A stretch of 64,000 nucleotides of DNA from Nectonema munidae. Taxonomy: Eukaryota; Nematomorpha; Nectonematoida; Nectonematidae. Both the position numbers and the translations under genes were made by a program. Location of the stretch: the NCBI GenBank assembly GCA_030549495.1, contig JAUIRK010001039.1, forward strand, positions 806,001 through 870,000, read 5' to 3'. Of this stretch, positions 34,570 through 47,672 are shown piece by piece. Every line of letters begins with the position of its first letter. Positions within the stretch are counted from its first letter, which is position 1. The notes under the pieces were generated by a model. That model had not been told where the DNA came from. It ran no database searches and saw only the letters and a list, made by a program, of their open reading frames with translations.

Positions 34570-36597
34570 AAGTTCAACAATTTTATGTGGGTGTGGGTCT
34601 ATTTCAAGCGAGAACAGAGAACAGAGATGGGTTTAGAATGATGCTTCAAACAAATATTCCAACGCTCTGTCAAGACGTGGGTATGGAAATCAAAACATCA
34701 TTTAAATAGCAGTTAGCCTTGAGGCACATTCATTGAATATGCGAAGAGAATGCATCTATCAAAATCAGTATTATATACACACACCTCATATGCACTTCTT
34801 GATTTGGATTTCTTCTATTTGCATATATTATCTTTCTCTCTCTACATTCAGCGTGTATGATGGAAAAAACGCATTTTCCATGGTTCGCATCACAGCCGAA
34901 TGTATAAGACTCTTTTCACTTCCAACTCAGACAAAAACAAAAATAACCTTGGCTGAAGACTTGTTTATAAAGAGTGTTATTTTGGATAAAAAAATACTCA
35001 CCAATATCCGGGCGCCATAATTTTGTGGATTCTGAAACACCTGGGTCCAATTGGCAGAATCACAGTTTAGCAATTGTGATTTTCCAATTCCAAAAAAAAA
35101 AAAATAAGTTTTAACATTTAAAGGGTGCCTTGATTAAAATATGTTTTTTAAAAATTAAATTTTTTTTGTAATAGAATTTTAAATGGTGGCCTCTTTATAA
35201 TAAAAACATTAATTTTTTATATTGAAAAATACATTTATTGTGGTTATTTACTTTCTTCAAATTCTATTTCAAATTTTGAAAAGGACCATATGTCAAAATA
35301 TTATTAGGAGCTTGGCAAAGCTCCGGAGGCATTAAAATATGCAGAGATTGCTTTGACAAGATAAATTGTAACGTTTTTTAAATATCTTTCACCTAAAATA
35401 TTTAAGTTTGCTGAAATTTAAAACATAGCTTAAGAGTTACCGTTAAAATTTCATCTGATTTAAAAGAAAAAGTAAAAAGTTTTAACTGAGATCCTGTGTT
35501 GTGTAAACTTATTCACTGTCAGTAACATCTACTAACCGGTCTAATTAGTTGCTAACTAGTATTATTTAAAAGATTAGTAAATAATTATAATACCAAAAGT
35601 AGTATTTGTTGCTAACCGAATCAGAAAATACTTAAAACATACATGAGTTTTCTGAAAGTTTGGCATTGTGCGCATTCCCTTAAGAGCTTATTCTTAACAA
35701 AAAGTGGAACAAAAATTTTTTCTAGATCACAATTTTTCAGAGAAAGTCTGCAGATAAAATTAAGTTGACACACAAAATTATCGGCAAAAATTAAAATTTA
35801 AAACATTTTTAAATATATATATATAATCCAAATAGTTTTTTTATTAAAATTTTGACAACAAAGTATATTCTTTGCAATAAAATATTTTCCTCTTTTAGCG
35901 TCGTTCCCCTCGATATATATTCAGAAATATTTAAAGCTATAACTTTAATATCATATCAAATAGCAATAATGAATAAAAATTGGCTTGAAAAACCTTTTTA
36001 GTCAAAAAAAATTATTCTGAAAAGTAAGCTCATTAAAAAAGGAAGCAAAATAGTTTTCCCAGTAAACGAAAAATAATAAAAGACAAATTTTAAAAGAAAT
36101 CCATAGAGAATTGTGCTTTTTCAATGGGCTGAATTAACGTTGTTCTCTACCCGCCATTCACACTTTGGCGACACTGCTTGTGAAAAACGGAAATAAACTA
36201 TTTTACTGAACACGAAGTTCATTTTTTTTGTGTTAATTTATATGAATTATTTGTGTTAATTAATATAGTAATTATTAATGATTTATTGATTTTTATTATC
36301 CGCACGATTCCAGTGTAAGAAGAATTGCATACATTTTCTGGTGTTCTCGAACTCAAAACTTTCTATTGCTGTGCTTTGCTAACCCATTTAATTTCTATCT
36401 ATATCTTCCCAAAGAGAACTCAGTAATCTCTATTTAAAATTTCATGGAAAAGAAGAATTTGCATACGTTTCCTTTCGGAACATTTGATACTATATGGGTC
36501 AAAAAAGTATATTTCACTAAATAAACCACCTTTCTTGAGAATTTTGCATTCACTCTTAACGCATTGAAGTGGTAGGTGAATCGTCTCTTTTTTCTTT
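34570..36597. other. SOD1 upstream region
   Basis: AT-rich, no recognised gene. It should hold the SOD1 promoter, but no TATA box or antioxidant-response-type site stood out. Includes an inverted repeat at 35049-35089. Confidence 0.3.
35049..35089. repeat. Inverted repeat (hairpin)
   Basis: Arms AATTGGCAGAATCACA and TGTGATTTTCCAATT pair at 14 of 16 positions around a 10-base loop, followed by an A-run. About 0.5 kb 5' of SOD1 exon 1. It may be a decayed MITE end. Confidence 0.5.
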
Positions 36598-36734
36598 TTA
36601 ACCCATTTACGACCAATGTTCCTATTTTGGAACATAAGTAATTTCATCTTCGTCTGCTTTTTTCAATGATTTTGAATATAAATCGTCTGCGTTTTTTAGA
36701 TATCGTCTGCTTTGCTTGGTCTTAAACGGGTTAA
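36598..36734. mobile_element. piggyBac-like MITE, complete
   Basis: 137 bp between TTAACCCATTTACGACC and GGTCTTAAACGGGTTAA (15 of 17 inverted matches) with TTAA at both ends. Interior nearly identical to 55-180. Confidence 0.75.
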
Positions 36735-37436
36735 AATCAAGTTCACAAACTGCTTTTCCAAAAAGTGACTGTGATGAAAATGCTAATAAGCATTTTTTGT
36801 TATTTCTAAAAAAAAGTTGAATCCATAATTGCCTACAATTCACTTGTACACAGTCTGTTCGTATATATATTTCCAAAAAAAATATGAAAATCAAAGGATT
36901 TAGCTTTCGCATTTTTAATAAGCTTTGAGGATGAATCAGAGATGGAGAATGGATAAAGTAAAATTAAGTTATAATAATGATAATAATTAAAAGGCACATT
37001 TCTCAAATTCCAAGGAGCGCGAATCCAACGCAAAATTGATCTATCTATCATTGTAATCGTTGTGAAGCGTTGCACCAAGTTGAACACTAATCTTCAATCT
37101 ATGGAATAAAGTTTAATAATTCATAATGTCTTCATTGATTTTATTCATCGATCAACCAACCGCACTGCCTTCTACTTCTCTCGTTAAGCTGAGGATAAAT
37201 GTGCTTTTATCTGCTATGTATGCTATACATACATGTTATCATCAATGTTAAGGCAAAGTCGTTATCAAAAAGAGCGTATATGCATTTTGTGATTCATTAT
37301 CATTATGTAGCATATACCTTTTATAATCATATTTTTTTTATTTAGGAACAAGATACATTCCGTCGTGCCGGTTTTTTACCCTGGTTTTCTTCCTCTGAAG
37401 AATTCAAAGGTTTTTACGATTAGGTAGTGCTCTAGC

Positions 37437-37708
37437 GACGCGATTCTACGTGGTTAGTAATCAAGCTATAACTAGACAATAACTTTGTTTCCCAAATTGG
37501 GAGCGTTTGCGTTAGGATAGTATCGTTCTCTCAGATGTATTTATATATTGTAACATAAATTCTTGTAAAATAATATATATAAGAAGGTATAGCTATTCTT
37601 TTGTAACAAGGGCCGGTAGGTGTTTAGTGGGATGGAAAGTCCAGGTAGACCTGGACTCAGCATTCCGGGCGGGCCACGATATCCGAAAGGATGGGTGCGA
37701 ACGCCACA
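37437..37708 (+). repeat. Dispersed palindrome-bearing repeat, copy B
   Basis: The longest copy. GTTAGTAATCAAGCTATAAC, then CAAATTGGGAGCGTTTGCGT, a TATATATAAG box, then the GC-rich end with perfect palindrome GTCCAGGTAGACCTGGAC (37639-37656) and CGGGCGGGCCACGATATCC. Ends next to a TTAATTAATTAA run. No ORF. Family unknown. Confidence 0.7.
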
Positions 37709-37719
37709 AAACAACTTAA

Positions 37720-39060
37720 TTAATTAATTAATTAAATTATTATTATTTCAAAATTTCATGTACATTGTTAATAAGCAACCCTTTTGAGTATTATTACAAA
37801 TGAGAACTTTGGTCTAATCTGATGAGAGGTAGAGAGAAAATGTTCACAGGTATAGTTTTAACAAATAAAGTTTAAATAACAATATGTTGACAACTCATAA
37901 AATGTGAGCCAAAATGTATACATTTACGAAAAAAAATTAAAGTTGGCAGTTGGGATATTTATGAATAGTTGTACACATGGAATAGTTGCTTAATTGGATA
38001 ATTAGTTATTTAATTAATTAAGATAATTGGTTCACCCTAAAAAAGGAGGTATATAACTTAGATGAGACGCTTTTATTTAACGAGACTTTGTTGTTTTATT
38101 GGAGATGAAAGGGTTTTTAAATCAAGGAATCGTGGATCTCCTTTTAAAGATGACCATGGAATCAAATAGGCTAAAATTCGATATTTCTTTCATGCAAAGT
38201 GAAACACCAGCGTCCCATGAAGTTAAAACGCGTGATATAAAAACTTATTGAAAAAGATCAACAGATGTTGCGTTCGGAAAAAGATTGCAAATGGAAGAAT
38301 TCAAAGTTGTTCATTCAACGATCCTTATAATAAATATACCATTCAATTCGTTGAACCAAACCAAAAGCTCTTTGAAATAACGACTTTCGTGATGCAAATT
38401 TTACGCAAAAACATAATTCAAATTAATTCACTCCCCTAACTCTAGAATCACTAAACATTCTCTGATTTTTCTAAGATGAAATGTGTTATCAATCAAATTA
38501 AACTACGAAATAATCTAAAAAAACGAATTACCCAACCAAATCAACTTCCCGTAAATTTTTTCCGTTGTTATTTTCTCACACCTGCAACTCTTACTTATTT
38601 TTCGGTGAAAACGATATATCCACCGTCATTTAGTCATATGCAGGTAGGGTGAGGAAATAGCCTTAAAACAGATTGCTCTATCTATTGTTGGTTTAAATAA
38701 TATATTTTTACCTATGATGTGAGAAGGCTCAATTCGTGAAATTTGTTATATGCATACTATAATTGAAATATCAACTTCATGTTGAACCTAGGATTTTGCA
38801 GAAATAAGAGTCCATAGCTTTTCAGAAATAATGCAATGCTGAATTGCCCTATCGCTCTTATATATATATACGTGGTAAAAATAAACATTTGTTATGATTG
38901 ACATTTTTACATGACAAAATAAGCTTTCAGAGATTCAATGCAAAATTTGACTAACTTTTCTACATTAATTAACTAAAAAAATGTTTAAGTTAAAAGTAAC
39001 TTATTTGTTAGAAGATTCAAGGGAAAGTATGATTCAAATAATTTATGTTTATTAAAATAT
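37720..39060. other. Unannotated AT-rich stretch
   Basis: Nothing recognised; short open frames only. Confidence 0.3.
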
Positions 39061-39064
39061 AAAT

Positions 39065-39212
39065 GGTAAAACTACCGTATGGTGTTTTTATCGAGAAGGT
39101 ACAATTGCACCTCGTGTATTGAACTATGAAGAAAAGAGGCTCGAGGCGAAATCGAACCCAACACCTGGAGTTATCGAAGCCCAGTATCTAACCGCCCTTA
39201 CTCACGCTTCCG
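39065..39212 (-). repeat. tRNA-derived SINE copy
   Basis: Minus-strand GGAAGCGTGAGTAAGGGCGG through the B-box (GGGTTCGATTTCGC) to the body end GTACCTTCTCGATAAAAACA. More diverged than the copy at 30616. Confidence 0.7.
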
Positions 39213-39730
39213 ATTATGTATGGAAGGCGCAACAAACAAACAACAAAGTATAATATGATAAATAAAAATAGGATATTAAATAAAAATATCTGAATGCCTA
39301 CTGAAAAAAAAATCAAAGCAGAAATGAAAAAAAGAAGCCATTTTGGAGAATGTATTTGTCAGTAAAACATGAATGAATATTTTCTAAGTATATGATTGGC
39401 TATTGTCCCGATTCAAATGATAATTGACGTTTTTCCCATATCTGATTCTTAATATACAATGACATCTCAGTGGTCATGGAATACCACCGGGGAATAAACA
39501 TGCTTTAAAAAAAGATTTAAACAGACTACTATATAAACAAATCGATGATTTTAGACGATCATAATTTCTCCACTTTAAAATTGTCCAATTGAAATGAAAT
39601 TTTGAATACGTCTAGGGAAAATGATTTTGAACTGAGCTTGATGCTTTGGCGAATTTGGACCAAACATTTTTGAAAAGGAGTTTGCTTTTTCTGCTCCTAC
39701 TAGTATTTATGTGTATCTTTACTCTGAACA

Positions 39731-39885
39731 TCACTCTTGTACTCTTGGGATCAAACCTTCTTTGTTGATTGTTCGATACAACAAAATTTCAATTGTACCC
39801 ACGGATGATGACATTTCTGTGTCATCTTTATCCAAACCAACAGAAAAGAACACAATTCCATGGTACGGAGTAGTCCAAGTTGAAC
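39731..39885 (-). CDS. Candidate terminal exon, unknown protein
   Basis: Minus strand after an AG at 39886-39887: GSTWTTPYHGIVFFSVGLDK, DDTEMSSSVGTIEILLYRTI, NKEGLIPRVQE and a stop. The alternating hydrophobic pattern (TPYHGIVFFSVGL...GTIEILLYR) resembles a beta-sandwich of C1q type, but the match is weak. The other strand is also open. No partner exon found. Confidence 0.15.
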
Positions 39886-41239
39886 CTTCATATGTGACGG
39901 ATCGTGTTTATGAGGCTGTTGCATTCCACATCCTTCCTTATCTATGTGCTTTGGCATCAAAAATTAAGTCAAAATTTTTTCCCCAACAGTCTCATGATGT
40001 GTGAGTGAGACAAGATAATTCCTTTTCAATCACATGACACACATTTTCCCATTTTTGTATTTTAATCTTAGCTTGACTTTGCCATCATTTTGCCATTGTA
40101 TCACCCTTCAATCAGTCCTTCAACGATTCTTCTAGAATTTTGCGATCTTTTGAAAACATTATGGCAAATGTAAGCTTGTCCTAAAAACTTTTTACATGGA
40201 TTATAATGCTCACAAATCGGACTCAATATCTTTTTTTTCTAGAAGCGTCAATAAATTAAACTTTAGCGCTTTTTTCTGCTTTTTGCATTTTCAAACGAAG
40301 CAAAGATGATAAAAGCAAAACACTTTTTCAAAGAAATGAAATTTTTTAAAGTTAAAATATTGAGTCAGGTAAATATAAGATATATAGGATATAAGTCTGA
40401 ACAATACTTTTGAAGAAGGCTTCCTATCATTACGAACATGAGTTCTACTCGCGCAAAAACTCAATATCTTGAATTTGTAATATCTTGAAGTGAGGATGTT
40501 TACAGTCATATTAAAAAGAGAAGAATGGAGTGAAGGAGTTTGCGAATCAGTCGGTGTTTTATACATTTTCTGTGTATTATGCGATCCTGACATTGTTTCA
40601 GTCAGACGCAACAGCCTTCAAAATTTAAAAAAGCCAACTCTATTTTATAATTTTTAAGCTTCTTTATGGTATTGAAATATTTAAGAAAAAAACAATATAA
40701 AAGATTAAAAAAAGAATTAAATTGACAATTGACGATTCGCATACTAAGACAATAATATGTGATTTGTTATAGTGAATAAAAAATCCACTTACTGCGAGAG
40801 CATAAATCGATTCTATCAAAAATGTGTTAGTCTTTAGCTGGACAACTTTTTTCATTCAATCTTACCTTGTTAACCTCAACGTTGGAATTGAAATATTCTG
40901 ATTTCTATCCTTCAAGACCTCCCCGCCATTTTAAAACTCCTTGTTTCAAGTTTCACGTGTACAGACAAACAGTTTCTTACAAGTCCTATTATTTCGGGAA
41001 AAAGAAGTTTTTGAATTCATCATTCATCACGTTTTGTGTGGACAGATTCAAAAAGAAGTCAAACTAGATCTCATCAATCATTACTAATATATAAAGTGTT
41101 CTATTTCTAACTGTTTTTCGTGTCAAAAGATGTTATTAAATTTTGTAAACCAATTAATATATTTTTTTTCTGTTTTTTTATCTTCAAGGTATTGATTCTG
41201 AAGAACATATTTTGTGACTCCTTAATTCCTTGGATTTCT

Positions 41240-41415
41240 TTGTTATTGGGTAATTATAAGCGGTCCTTAAGGGCCTGGTATCCGCCCTACAAAGCCTACT
41301 ATTTATTCTTTCTAGTTTTTCAATCTTGTGTTTGCATATAACGCGTCCTATTATCTTTTTTTTATTCGTTCTACTATTGTAAATAAATTTCTTCTTCCTT
41401 TTTTAATTAAGTCCA
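41240..41415 (+). repeat. LINE-like 3' tail
   Basis: AATTATAAGCGGTCCTTAAG, then GGTATCCGCCCTACAAAGCC and an end with TGTAAATAAATTTCTTCTTC. Same style of microsatellite-tipped tail as at 31.6 kb; no ORF. Confidence 0.3.
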
Positions 41416-42279
41416 CTTTTTTTTTTTTAACTTTTTTTTATCATTTTGTTCATTTTGTATCATTTAGTACTTGTTTTCATTGCTTTCACTTTTTTTAAAT
41501 GACATGGTAGCTTCGCGTAGAAGTGAAAAAGAAAGTAAAAAGTGATAAAAATAAATCTACAAAAAGCATTTACATGTGAAAAATAATAGACATGTAAAAT
41601 ATATCAGATTACGATCCCTATCTGCATAACAGCTTTCCCCAATTTGTTCATCGACCTTCAGGTCTGCACACCACAAAAATGTCTAACACAGTTCTCCTAT
41701 TTCAAGTATTTGGAATTCCATAAGTGCTGGGATTAAGGTTGGAATATCGGTTGTGAATTTGTCATATTGAGAGGTTAAATTTAACGTGGTTCTAAACTTG
41801 AAACATCTGCCATCAATAAAATACACTTCAAAGCATTACAGCTTTTCCTCTTGGAAACGAGCTTGATTTTGTCATGGACACAAACTTAGTGAAATGCATG
41901 GAGAGATAAGAAGCAGCTTTTAATGACTCTCCAGACTGCTATACACTCTTGCAATTGCTAAATTCAATACTTATGTTGAATGACTTTTTAGAATAGTTTA
42001 TTAGCATTTATGGTAAAAATAGACTCAGTTTTTTTAATATTAAGTCAATATATCTTCAATAAATCACTTTACTATAGTCTTTCATTTTGAAAAGAGTAAA
42101 TTGGAAATGAATAAATTAATTGGAAAACATGATAAAAACATGTTTAAACAATGTCATAAATAATGGCCAATTCAGAGAGTTCCCTATACTTATCCATTCA
42201 TTCAAACATACTCTATAGAATATGATGTTATGCTAAACAGAAAATGATATGGTCTTGTTCACATCCAGTCAAAAAAGAT

Positions 42280-42365
42280 TCTAGGTCCTGCGAATGATCA
42301 TTGGTACCCCCGTGATTCTAGGACCTGTTAAAGATCCTTGGTACCCCCGTAATTTTAGGTCTCAA
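42280..42365. repeat. Short tandem repeat, about 36-bp unit
   Basis: Two and a third units of TTCTAGGNCCTG...GATCNTTGGTACCCCCGT. Clean spacing indicates a recent duplication. Confidence 0.7.
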
Positions 42366-42812
42366 ATAGAATAAAAAATTAAAAAAAGTGTTTGATAAAA
42401 AAAGTTTTTTTCAAATAGTCAAACAATTCAAAATTTTATGTATGAAATATTTAAGACTAACGTTTGCATTTTAACAAATTTGGATAGTATAATAGTAAAT
42501 ATATAATAGAAATTGTATCAAAACAACCTGAAGATGCTTTACAGAAGTTTATAGGATAAGTTGAACAATTGCAAGAGATGAATTATATAGTGATAGAAAA
42601 TATTTACTTCAAATCATTTTCCCTCTCTTCTCTATTGACGAAGGATGAAAGAAATGATAAAACATTTTAAAAATATGACAAAGATTATTTTTCTTTAGTT
42701 TTAGCTTCTCCTCATTTTTTCTAGCTGCTTGCCTGAGCGTGGGCATATAATAATTTGTTTTTCTGCATTAATCTTTTCCATTAATTGAAAGATCTAGGAA
42801 TAACGTAAGAAT

Positions 42813-42996
42813 CACTGGCGGTTCCAGAGGGGGCCACATGGGCCTAAACCCCCCTCCTATGAAGAATGGCTCAGAAATTCCCTTTACTGATTTTCCTTTT
42901 TCCTAAAGCATCAAGACTTGTATGGTAGTATTTTACTAGTATTTTTTAAAGCCCCCCCCCCTCACCCATTATGGTCAATTTCTGGATCCGCCACTG
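42813..42996. mobile_element. hAT MITE with perfect 8-bp target duplication
   Basis: 184 bp, ends CACTGGCGGTTCCAGA and TCTGGATCCGCCACTG, flanked on both sides by GTAAGAAT (42805-42812 and 42997-43004). A C-run and G-rich segments lie inside. An 8-bp duplication with CAGTGGCGGATCCAGA-type ends is typical of hAT. Confidence 0.85.
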
Positions 42997-43110
42997 GTAA
43001 GAATAATTATATAAAAGCTATTAGCTAATATGTAGACTAACATATAAGTAGTAATATTACTAGTTGTATAGTAAACAAATAGAAAAGCTATTTTTTACTA
43101 AAGATAGAGT

Positions 43111-43575
43111 CAGGGCCGTTCAAGGGGGAGGGCAGTGGGGCGCAATTGCCCCGGGGCGCCACACCTAGGGGTGCCATTTCATTGCCCAATCAACAACCTT
43201 AGGGGTGGAGCTTGGGGATGTAAAAAAATTCCCCTTCCATTCTTTCCACCAAGACAACTGAGGAAACTTCAAGAAGAGTAATGTAGCTGGGATAAACTTT
43301 CAGGTTCTATGTTGCCCTAGCAGCAAGGAAATGAAAGCGAAATGAAAAGGAAGATGTATGCTGCTGTTGACCGTTTGAAGGCTGAGATCAGTTTCTGAAA
43401 CCTCGGAAGGAAAAACCGGCAAACGCTTTGGAGTTACTTGGTTTCCTGTCCTCGCACTTCATTGAGCTTTTCTCTGCTGCTTTTCTCATTTGAGTGAGAA
43501 AAGAAAGAGCAAGGGGTGAGGGGCTCCATTCAGGACCTTTGCCCCGGGGCGCCACGATCCCTTGATACGGCCTTG
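43111..43575. mobile_element. hAT-like element with 8-bp target duplication
   Basis: 465 bp, ends CAGGGCCGTTCAAGGG and CCCTTGATACGGCCTTG, flanked by GATAGAGT and GATAGAGC (7 of 8). Both ends carry GCCCCGGGGCGCCAC just inside as a subterminal repeat. An open minus-strand frame that runs into the flank is not a recognised protein. Confidence 0.8.
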
Positions 43576-43827
43576 GATAGAGCTTAATTACACCTTTTTT
43601 AATATTAGCAGGTCCATTTTCGGCATCAGACATCAGCTTAATAGGGGTGGAGGGAGATTCTTTCCAGGCCTCACGTTGCTTGGGGTTACCATTATTTTTT
43701 TACTACTCAATATTTTTTTATTATTATAAATATGTCATATAATAAATTATGAAATTTTATTTTTATAAATCATATTAAAATAATTAAATTAACCCAAAAT
43801 GAGTCTTATTTCTTTGGAAAGGAAGGT

Positions 43828-43976
43828 AAGGTAAAAGTACCATAGGGTGTTTTCATCGAGAAGGCACAATTGCACCGCTTGTATCGAACTATGAGGAAAG
43901 TAGGTTTGATGCAGGATCGAACCCAAGACCTTGAATTATCGAATCCAGCATCCAACCAACCCTACTCACGCCCCTG
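43828..43976 (-). repeat. tRNA-derived SINE copy
   Basis: Near full length: minus-strand GGGGCGTGAGTAGGGTTGGT, B-box GGGTTCGATCCTGC, body end AATTGTGCCTTCTCGATGAA. One of the best-preserved copies. Confidence 0.8.
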
Positions 43977-43979
43977 GAA

Positions 43980-45750
43980 GAAATAAAGGCGATGTTTACA
44001 AATTCAAAAAAATGGGCCACGCTCGCTGTTTTCGGAATAAAATTATAAAAAAATTATTTTTTTGCTAAAAATTAATTAAACTAGTCTACATTTAAATTTG
44101 CTTCTTGTCTTTAGGATGGAACGCGCTCTTATTTTCTTTATTTTCATGCTTACACATCACTGAATTATGGGATAAAAAAGTAAACGATGCTTTTTTTGGT
44201 ATTAAATAGGGTACAGTTATATTGTGTGTATTATATAAAGAAAGTGTTGATGGGACGTCATGAATAAAATTTTATTTTATTTTTTTTATTTTAAGCATGT
44301 GTAAGGAATAAATCTGGAAAACTGGAAAAAGTTTACTAAAACAGTCAACTAAGGATGCTCAAGGCTTTGCTCTCTGGAAAAAATCTGGTAGCTGATGATT
44401 GATTTTTCCTTATCTTTTCTAAAAGAAGGCATAATTTTACGCATAAATACTCTACCATATGAACTGCGGTAGTAAGCAAATCGAAATAAAAAAGGTGCAT
44501 AATTTGGACAAAAATCATAAATTAAAACATCTATATATAACTCATTTATTTATGTTGTTTATATTTATTGAACCACTATATATACTTTTCCAATGTTTTA
44601 AATTAGATAACAAAAAACACATAAACCAATATAGGAAATTATTATTACATATGGCATGAGAACAAAGGATAATTTAACAATTATAATAAAGAAAAATTTT
44701 GATTGAAACATTTTAACCAAAATAAATAATAAAGCTAGAGACATTTTGTTTCCTGGAATGTCATTTGAGTTTTCCTTTTCCTGCGAAATTGTAGCCCATT
44801 TGGTTCAAACGCGGAAAATTCACGATTCTAGAAGTATAGGACAAAGGAAATTTGGAAAAATATACGAGAAGATGACAGCGATAAAATGAAGGCAGAAGAA
44901 CAAATAACAAAATACAAAACTAGGAAAAAGTTCATGTCCCATTTGGAAAGAGAGGATAGCAGCTAAATTAAAAAACAATAAGGTAAAGTTTAGTTACATT
45001 TGGAACTTTGTCTCGCTCTTTATATAATGTAATTTTCAATATAAAATTAGTATCTAAGTATAGAACTTTTAAAGGAATTTGTAACAGGACGTCTTCATTC
45101 AGGCACTTGTTCTGGAAAGTTTTATAAACTGGAACTGAACTCCTTCAGAACCACTATGTGCAGTAGTCTATTCTGCCAATCAAAAATAAAACTTTAATTA
45201 GGACAATTACAAACACGAATTAACGCGCCATATGGTAAAAATGTTTCAGTGCAAAGACATTGACTACAATCAGTTTATTACATTCTTAAGATAAAATATT
45301 CCACAAAAAAAGTTTCGAAGAATCTTCTCTTATATCTTTGAATGCTAAGAATGAACGATTTCCTGTTTTATTGAAATTTTTGCAAAAAAAAATCAACTAG
45401 AGAAAGTGAAAACGCTTAATTTCATCTGTCTCTGATATAAATCAACATTTACATTTTCAGCTTGCATCAAACCCATATGTTTAGGAGAGCTTCTATAATT
45501 TTGATTACTCCGTGAACTAAATAAATGACCAATTCATAGTTGGCAACGCTACCGCTTTCTGCGTTAGACTACAGCTTTTGAATGCTAACATTTTTATTGG
45601 CACACGTTGAGCATATGCATCCTATGCTTAATATTTATTTTGTTTGTTTTTTTACTTTTTTTCATCGATTTATGATTTTACATAAATATTTAGACTATCT
45701 AAATTATGTAAACCAATTTTTTACTTCTTGAAGAATAATAAAAATAAAAC
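43980..45750. other. Unannotated AT-rich stretch
   Basis: No gene or element recognised. Confidence 0.3.
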
Positions 45751-45756
45751 AAAAAT

Positions 45757-45900
45757 CGCTACGACAACTGTTTTAAAGAAGAATGGATTGAAAAATTTGA
45801 ATTTATTATTACTAAATCCAAATTAGGTTCTTCCCATGCATTTTGTCGTACTTGCAAAAAAAAGAATAAAAAAATTTTAGGTCCATGGGTCGTTTTCGAA
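45757..45900 (+). mobile_element. Possible transposase zinc-finger relic
   Basis: Plus strand reads FKEEWIEKFEFIITKSKLGS then SHAFCRTCKK, like the KYKEEWEKEYPW...AFCxLCxK start of many hAT-type transposases. The frame decays soon after. It may belong with the transposase piece at 48054-48545 on the same strand, with a MITE and repeat copy C inserted between. Confidence 0.35.
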
Positions 45901-46625
45901 AAAAGTTTACCGTTTTGGTCTTCTCTGAGGTTGGCAACTATGCGAATTGTGTAATTTGCTCTAAAGATTGGAAAAAATTTTTTTTTATATAAAATCTCTG
46001 AATAATTGATAGACTGTGAACACACAAGCCACATATTTTTAATGGGAAAGAAATGGCCAGGATGTTTTAAATGCCAAAGAAAGGAAAACGATCGGGCTAT
46101 ACTTATTGATAAAGTGCTATAGAAAGAGTGCTTATCGTATTTTCATCGTATAGTACTGTTGAAGGATCTTCTGTTATGCGTGCAAGCTTATATACGAACT
46201 AATACGATTATTATTATTGAATATGCTTTAAAATATAAATCATCATTATTATTATTATTATCTATATGCAATATGCATATATTCCAGCAAATGATTTATG
46301 GATGTAAATCGGAGTTAGGAGACGAAGAAGACGCTGGAAGAGTTTTAGCGCTTATTATGCAATATACACGCCGTTTCACTTCCTTACAAGCTATTAATCT
46401 CACTAATAGCCAAGATTTTAAATTTTATTGAATGTGAGAAGAACGTCTTAATCAATAGCAAATTATTATATAGTATTATGCGCACACAAATCCCTTCTCC
46501 TTATCCATGCTTTCTCCTTCTCACAAAAGAATGATTTTTTTACCATCATTTCACAAATCTGTTCAGCTATTTTCTGTAGCTAACTCTCTCCCACTAATTT
46601 TATGGATTGCGTAAGTTTTTTGCTT

Positions 46626-46962
46626 TTAACACTAGAATGACAGGGAAAAGTTACTAGAATGACAATGAGGTCATTTTCACCGCAGTTAAATACAAAGAAG
46701 AAATATCTCAATATAATCTAAAAAATATTTATTCATATTATACTCAAGTATTATTGAAAAATTTATAATAACATTTCATTAATTTCACAAAATGTGTTAA
46801 TTTTCACAATATGTTTCAGGCAGACATCTACCACATGTTATTAATTAAATTACACTTTTTGCCTGTTTTGGTTGCTTTAGTTCTGCAATTTTCCGAGATA
46901 GATAAAAAGTAAATATCTCCTAATTAGAGCTGCAGACCCCTTTTCTTTTGCTTTAGTGTTAA
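46626..46962. mobile_element. piggyBac-like MITE, second family
   Basis: 337 bp with TTAACACTAGAATGAC on the left and CTTTAGTGTTAA on the right, TTAA at both ends. The left end has an internal repeat of ACTAGAATGACA. No ORF. Confidence 0.65.
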
Positions 46963-47451
46963 AGGATGTGGAATCTAAAGAGTAGAGTTCAATGCCGAAA
47001 ATGTTTGAACCGAGAAATTCGTGGGAAACAATAAAAAAATAAAGAGACAGTTTTGATCAAAAAAGATAAAACTGATAAAAAGTGATGTTCTATTGGAAAA
47101 AGAAAGGTTTTCCTAATTTCCTATATACAGGAATGGATCTCTGAATTCTATATATTAACCCAGATTAACTACAAGTAAAAAACTTCAGAGATCAAAATAA
47201 ATATATATGAAAAATATGCATGAATACTCGTTTTCATTAATTATTATTATTATTATTCTAGTTTTCGTTGACTCTTTTAGGCTTTTTATTTCCTTTATCA
47301 GAAGTGTAAGCTCTCCAAACCAGCATCTTAAGTACATTTAATATGTTTTTTCATATTAAAATCTTAATTGCATAAATACTAATTAACAATTAAATTTGCT
47401 TAAATTGGATAAGTTGAATATTGCAAAAGATACTCCGATCTTAGCCTTGTT

Positions 47452-47672
47452 AGTAATCAAGCTAGCACTACACGTTAAGATTCTTTCCCAATTTGGGAGC
47501 CTTTGCGTTAGGATTGTATCTTTCACTCAGCTGTATTCAAACCTTTGAAGCATGCATTCTCGTAAAATAGTATATATCAAGGCACGCTCATGCAGTCTCT
47601 TAAATTTTTAGTGGGATGGAAAATCCAGGTAGATCCTGGACTCAGGAATCCGAGCGGAATGACGTTCCTGAG
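47452..47672 (+). repeat. Dispersed palindrome-bearing repeat, copy C
   Basis: Collinear with copy B: GTTAGTAATCAAGCTAGCAC, CCAATTTGGGAGCCTTTGCG, TCACTCAGCTGTATTCAAA and TTTAGTGGGATGGAAAATCC. Its palindrome has one inserted base, so it is older or more damaged. Confidence 0.7.

Noticed and set aside
40291-40611. 106-codon minus-strand frame
   Set aside because: Phe/Tyr/Ser-rich composition typical of AT-rich noncoding DNA; no conserved pattern.
43388-43633. 81-codon minus-strand frame starting MSDAENGPANIKKG
   Set aside because: It runs from flanking DNA into the 465-bp hAT element, and no family was recognised; more likely chance.
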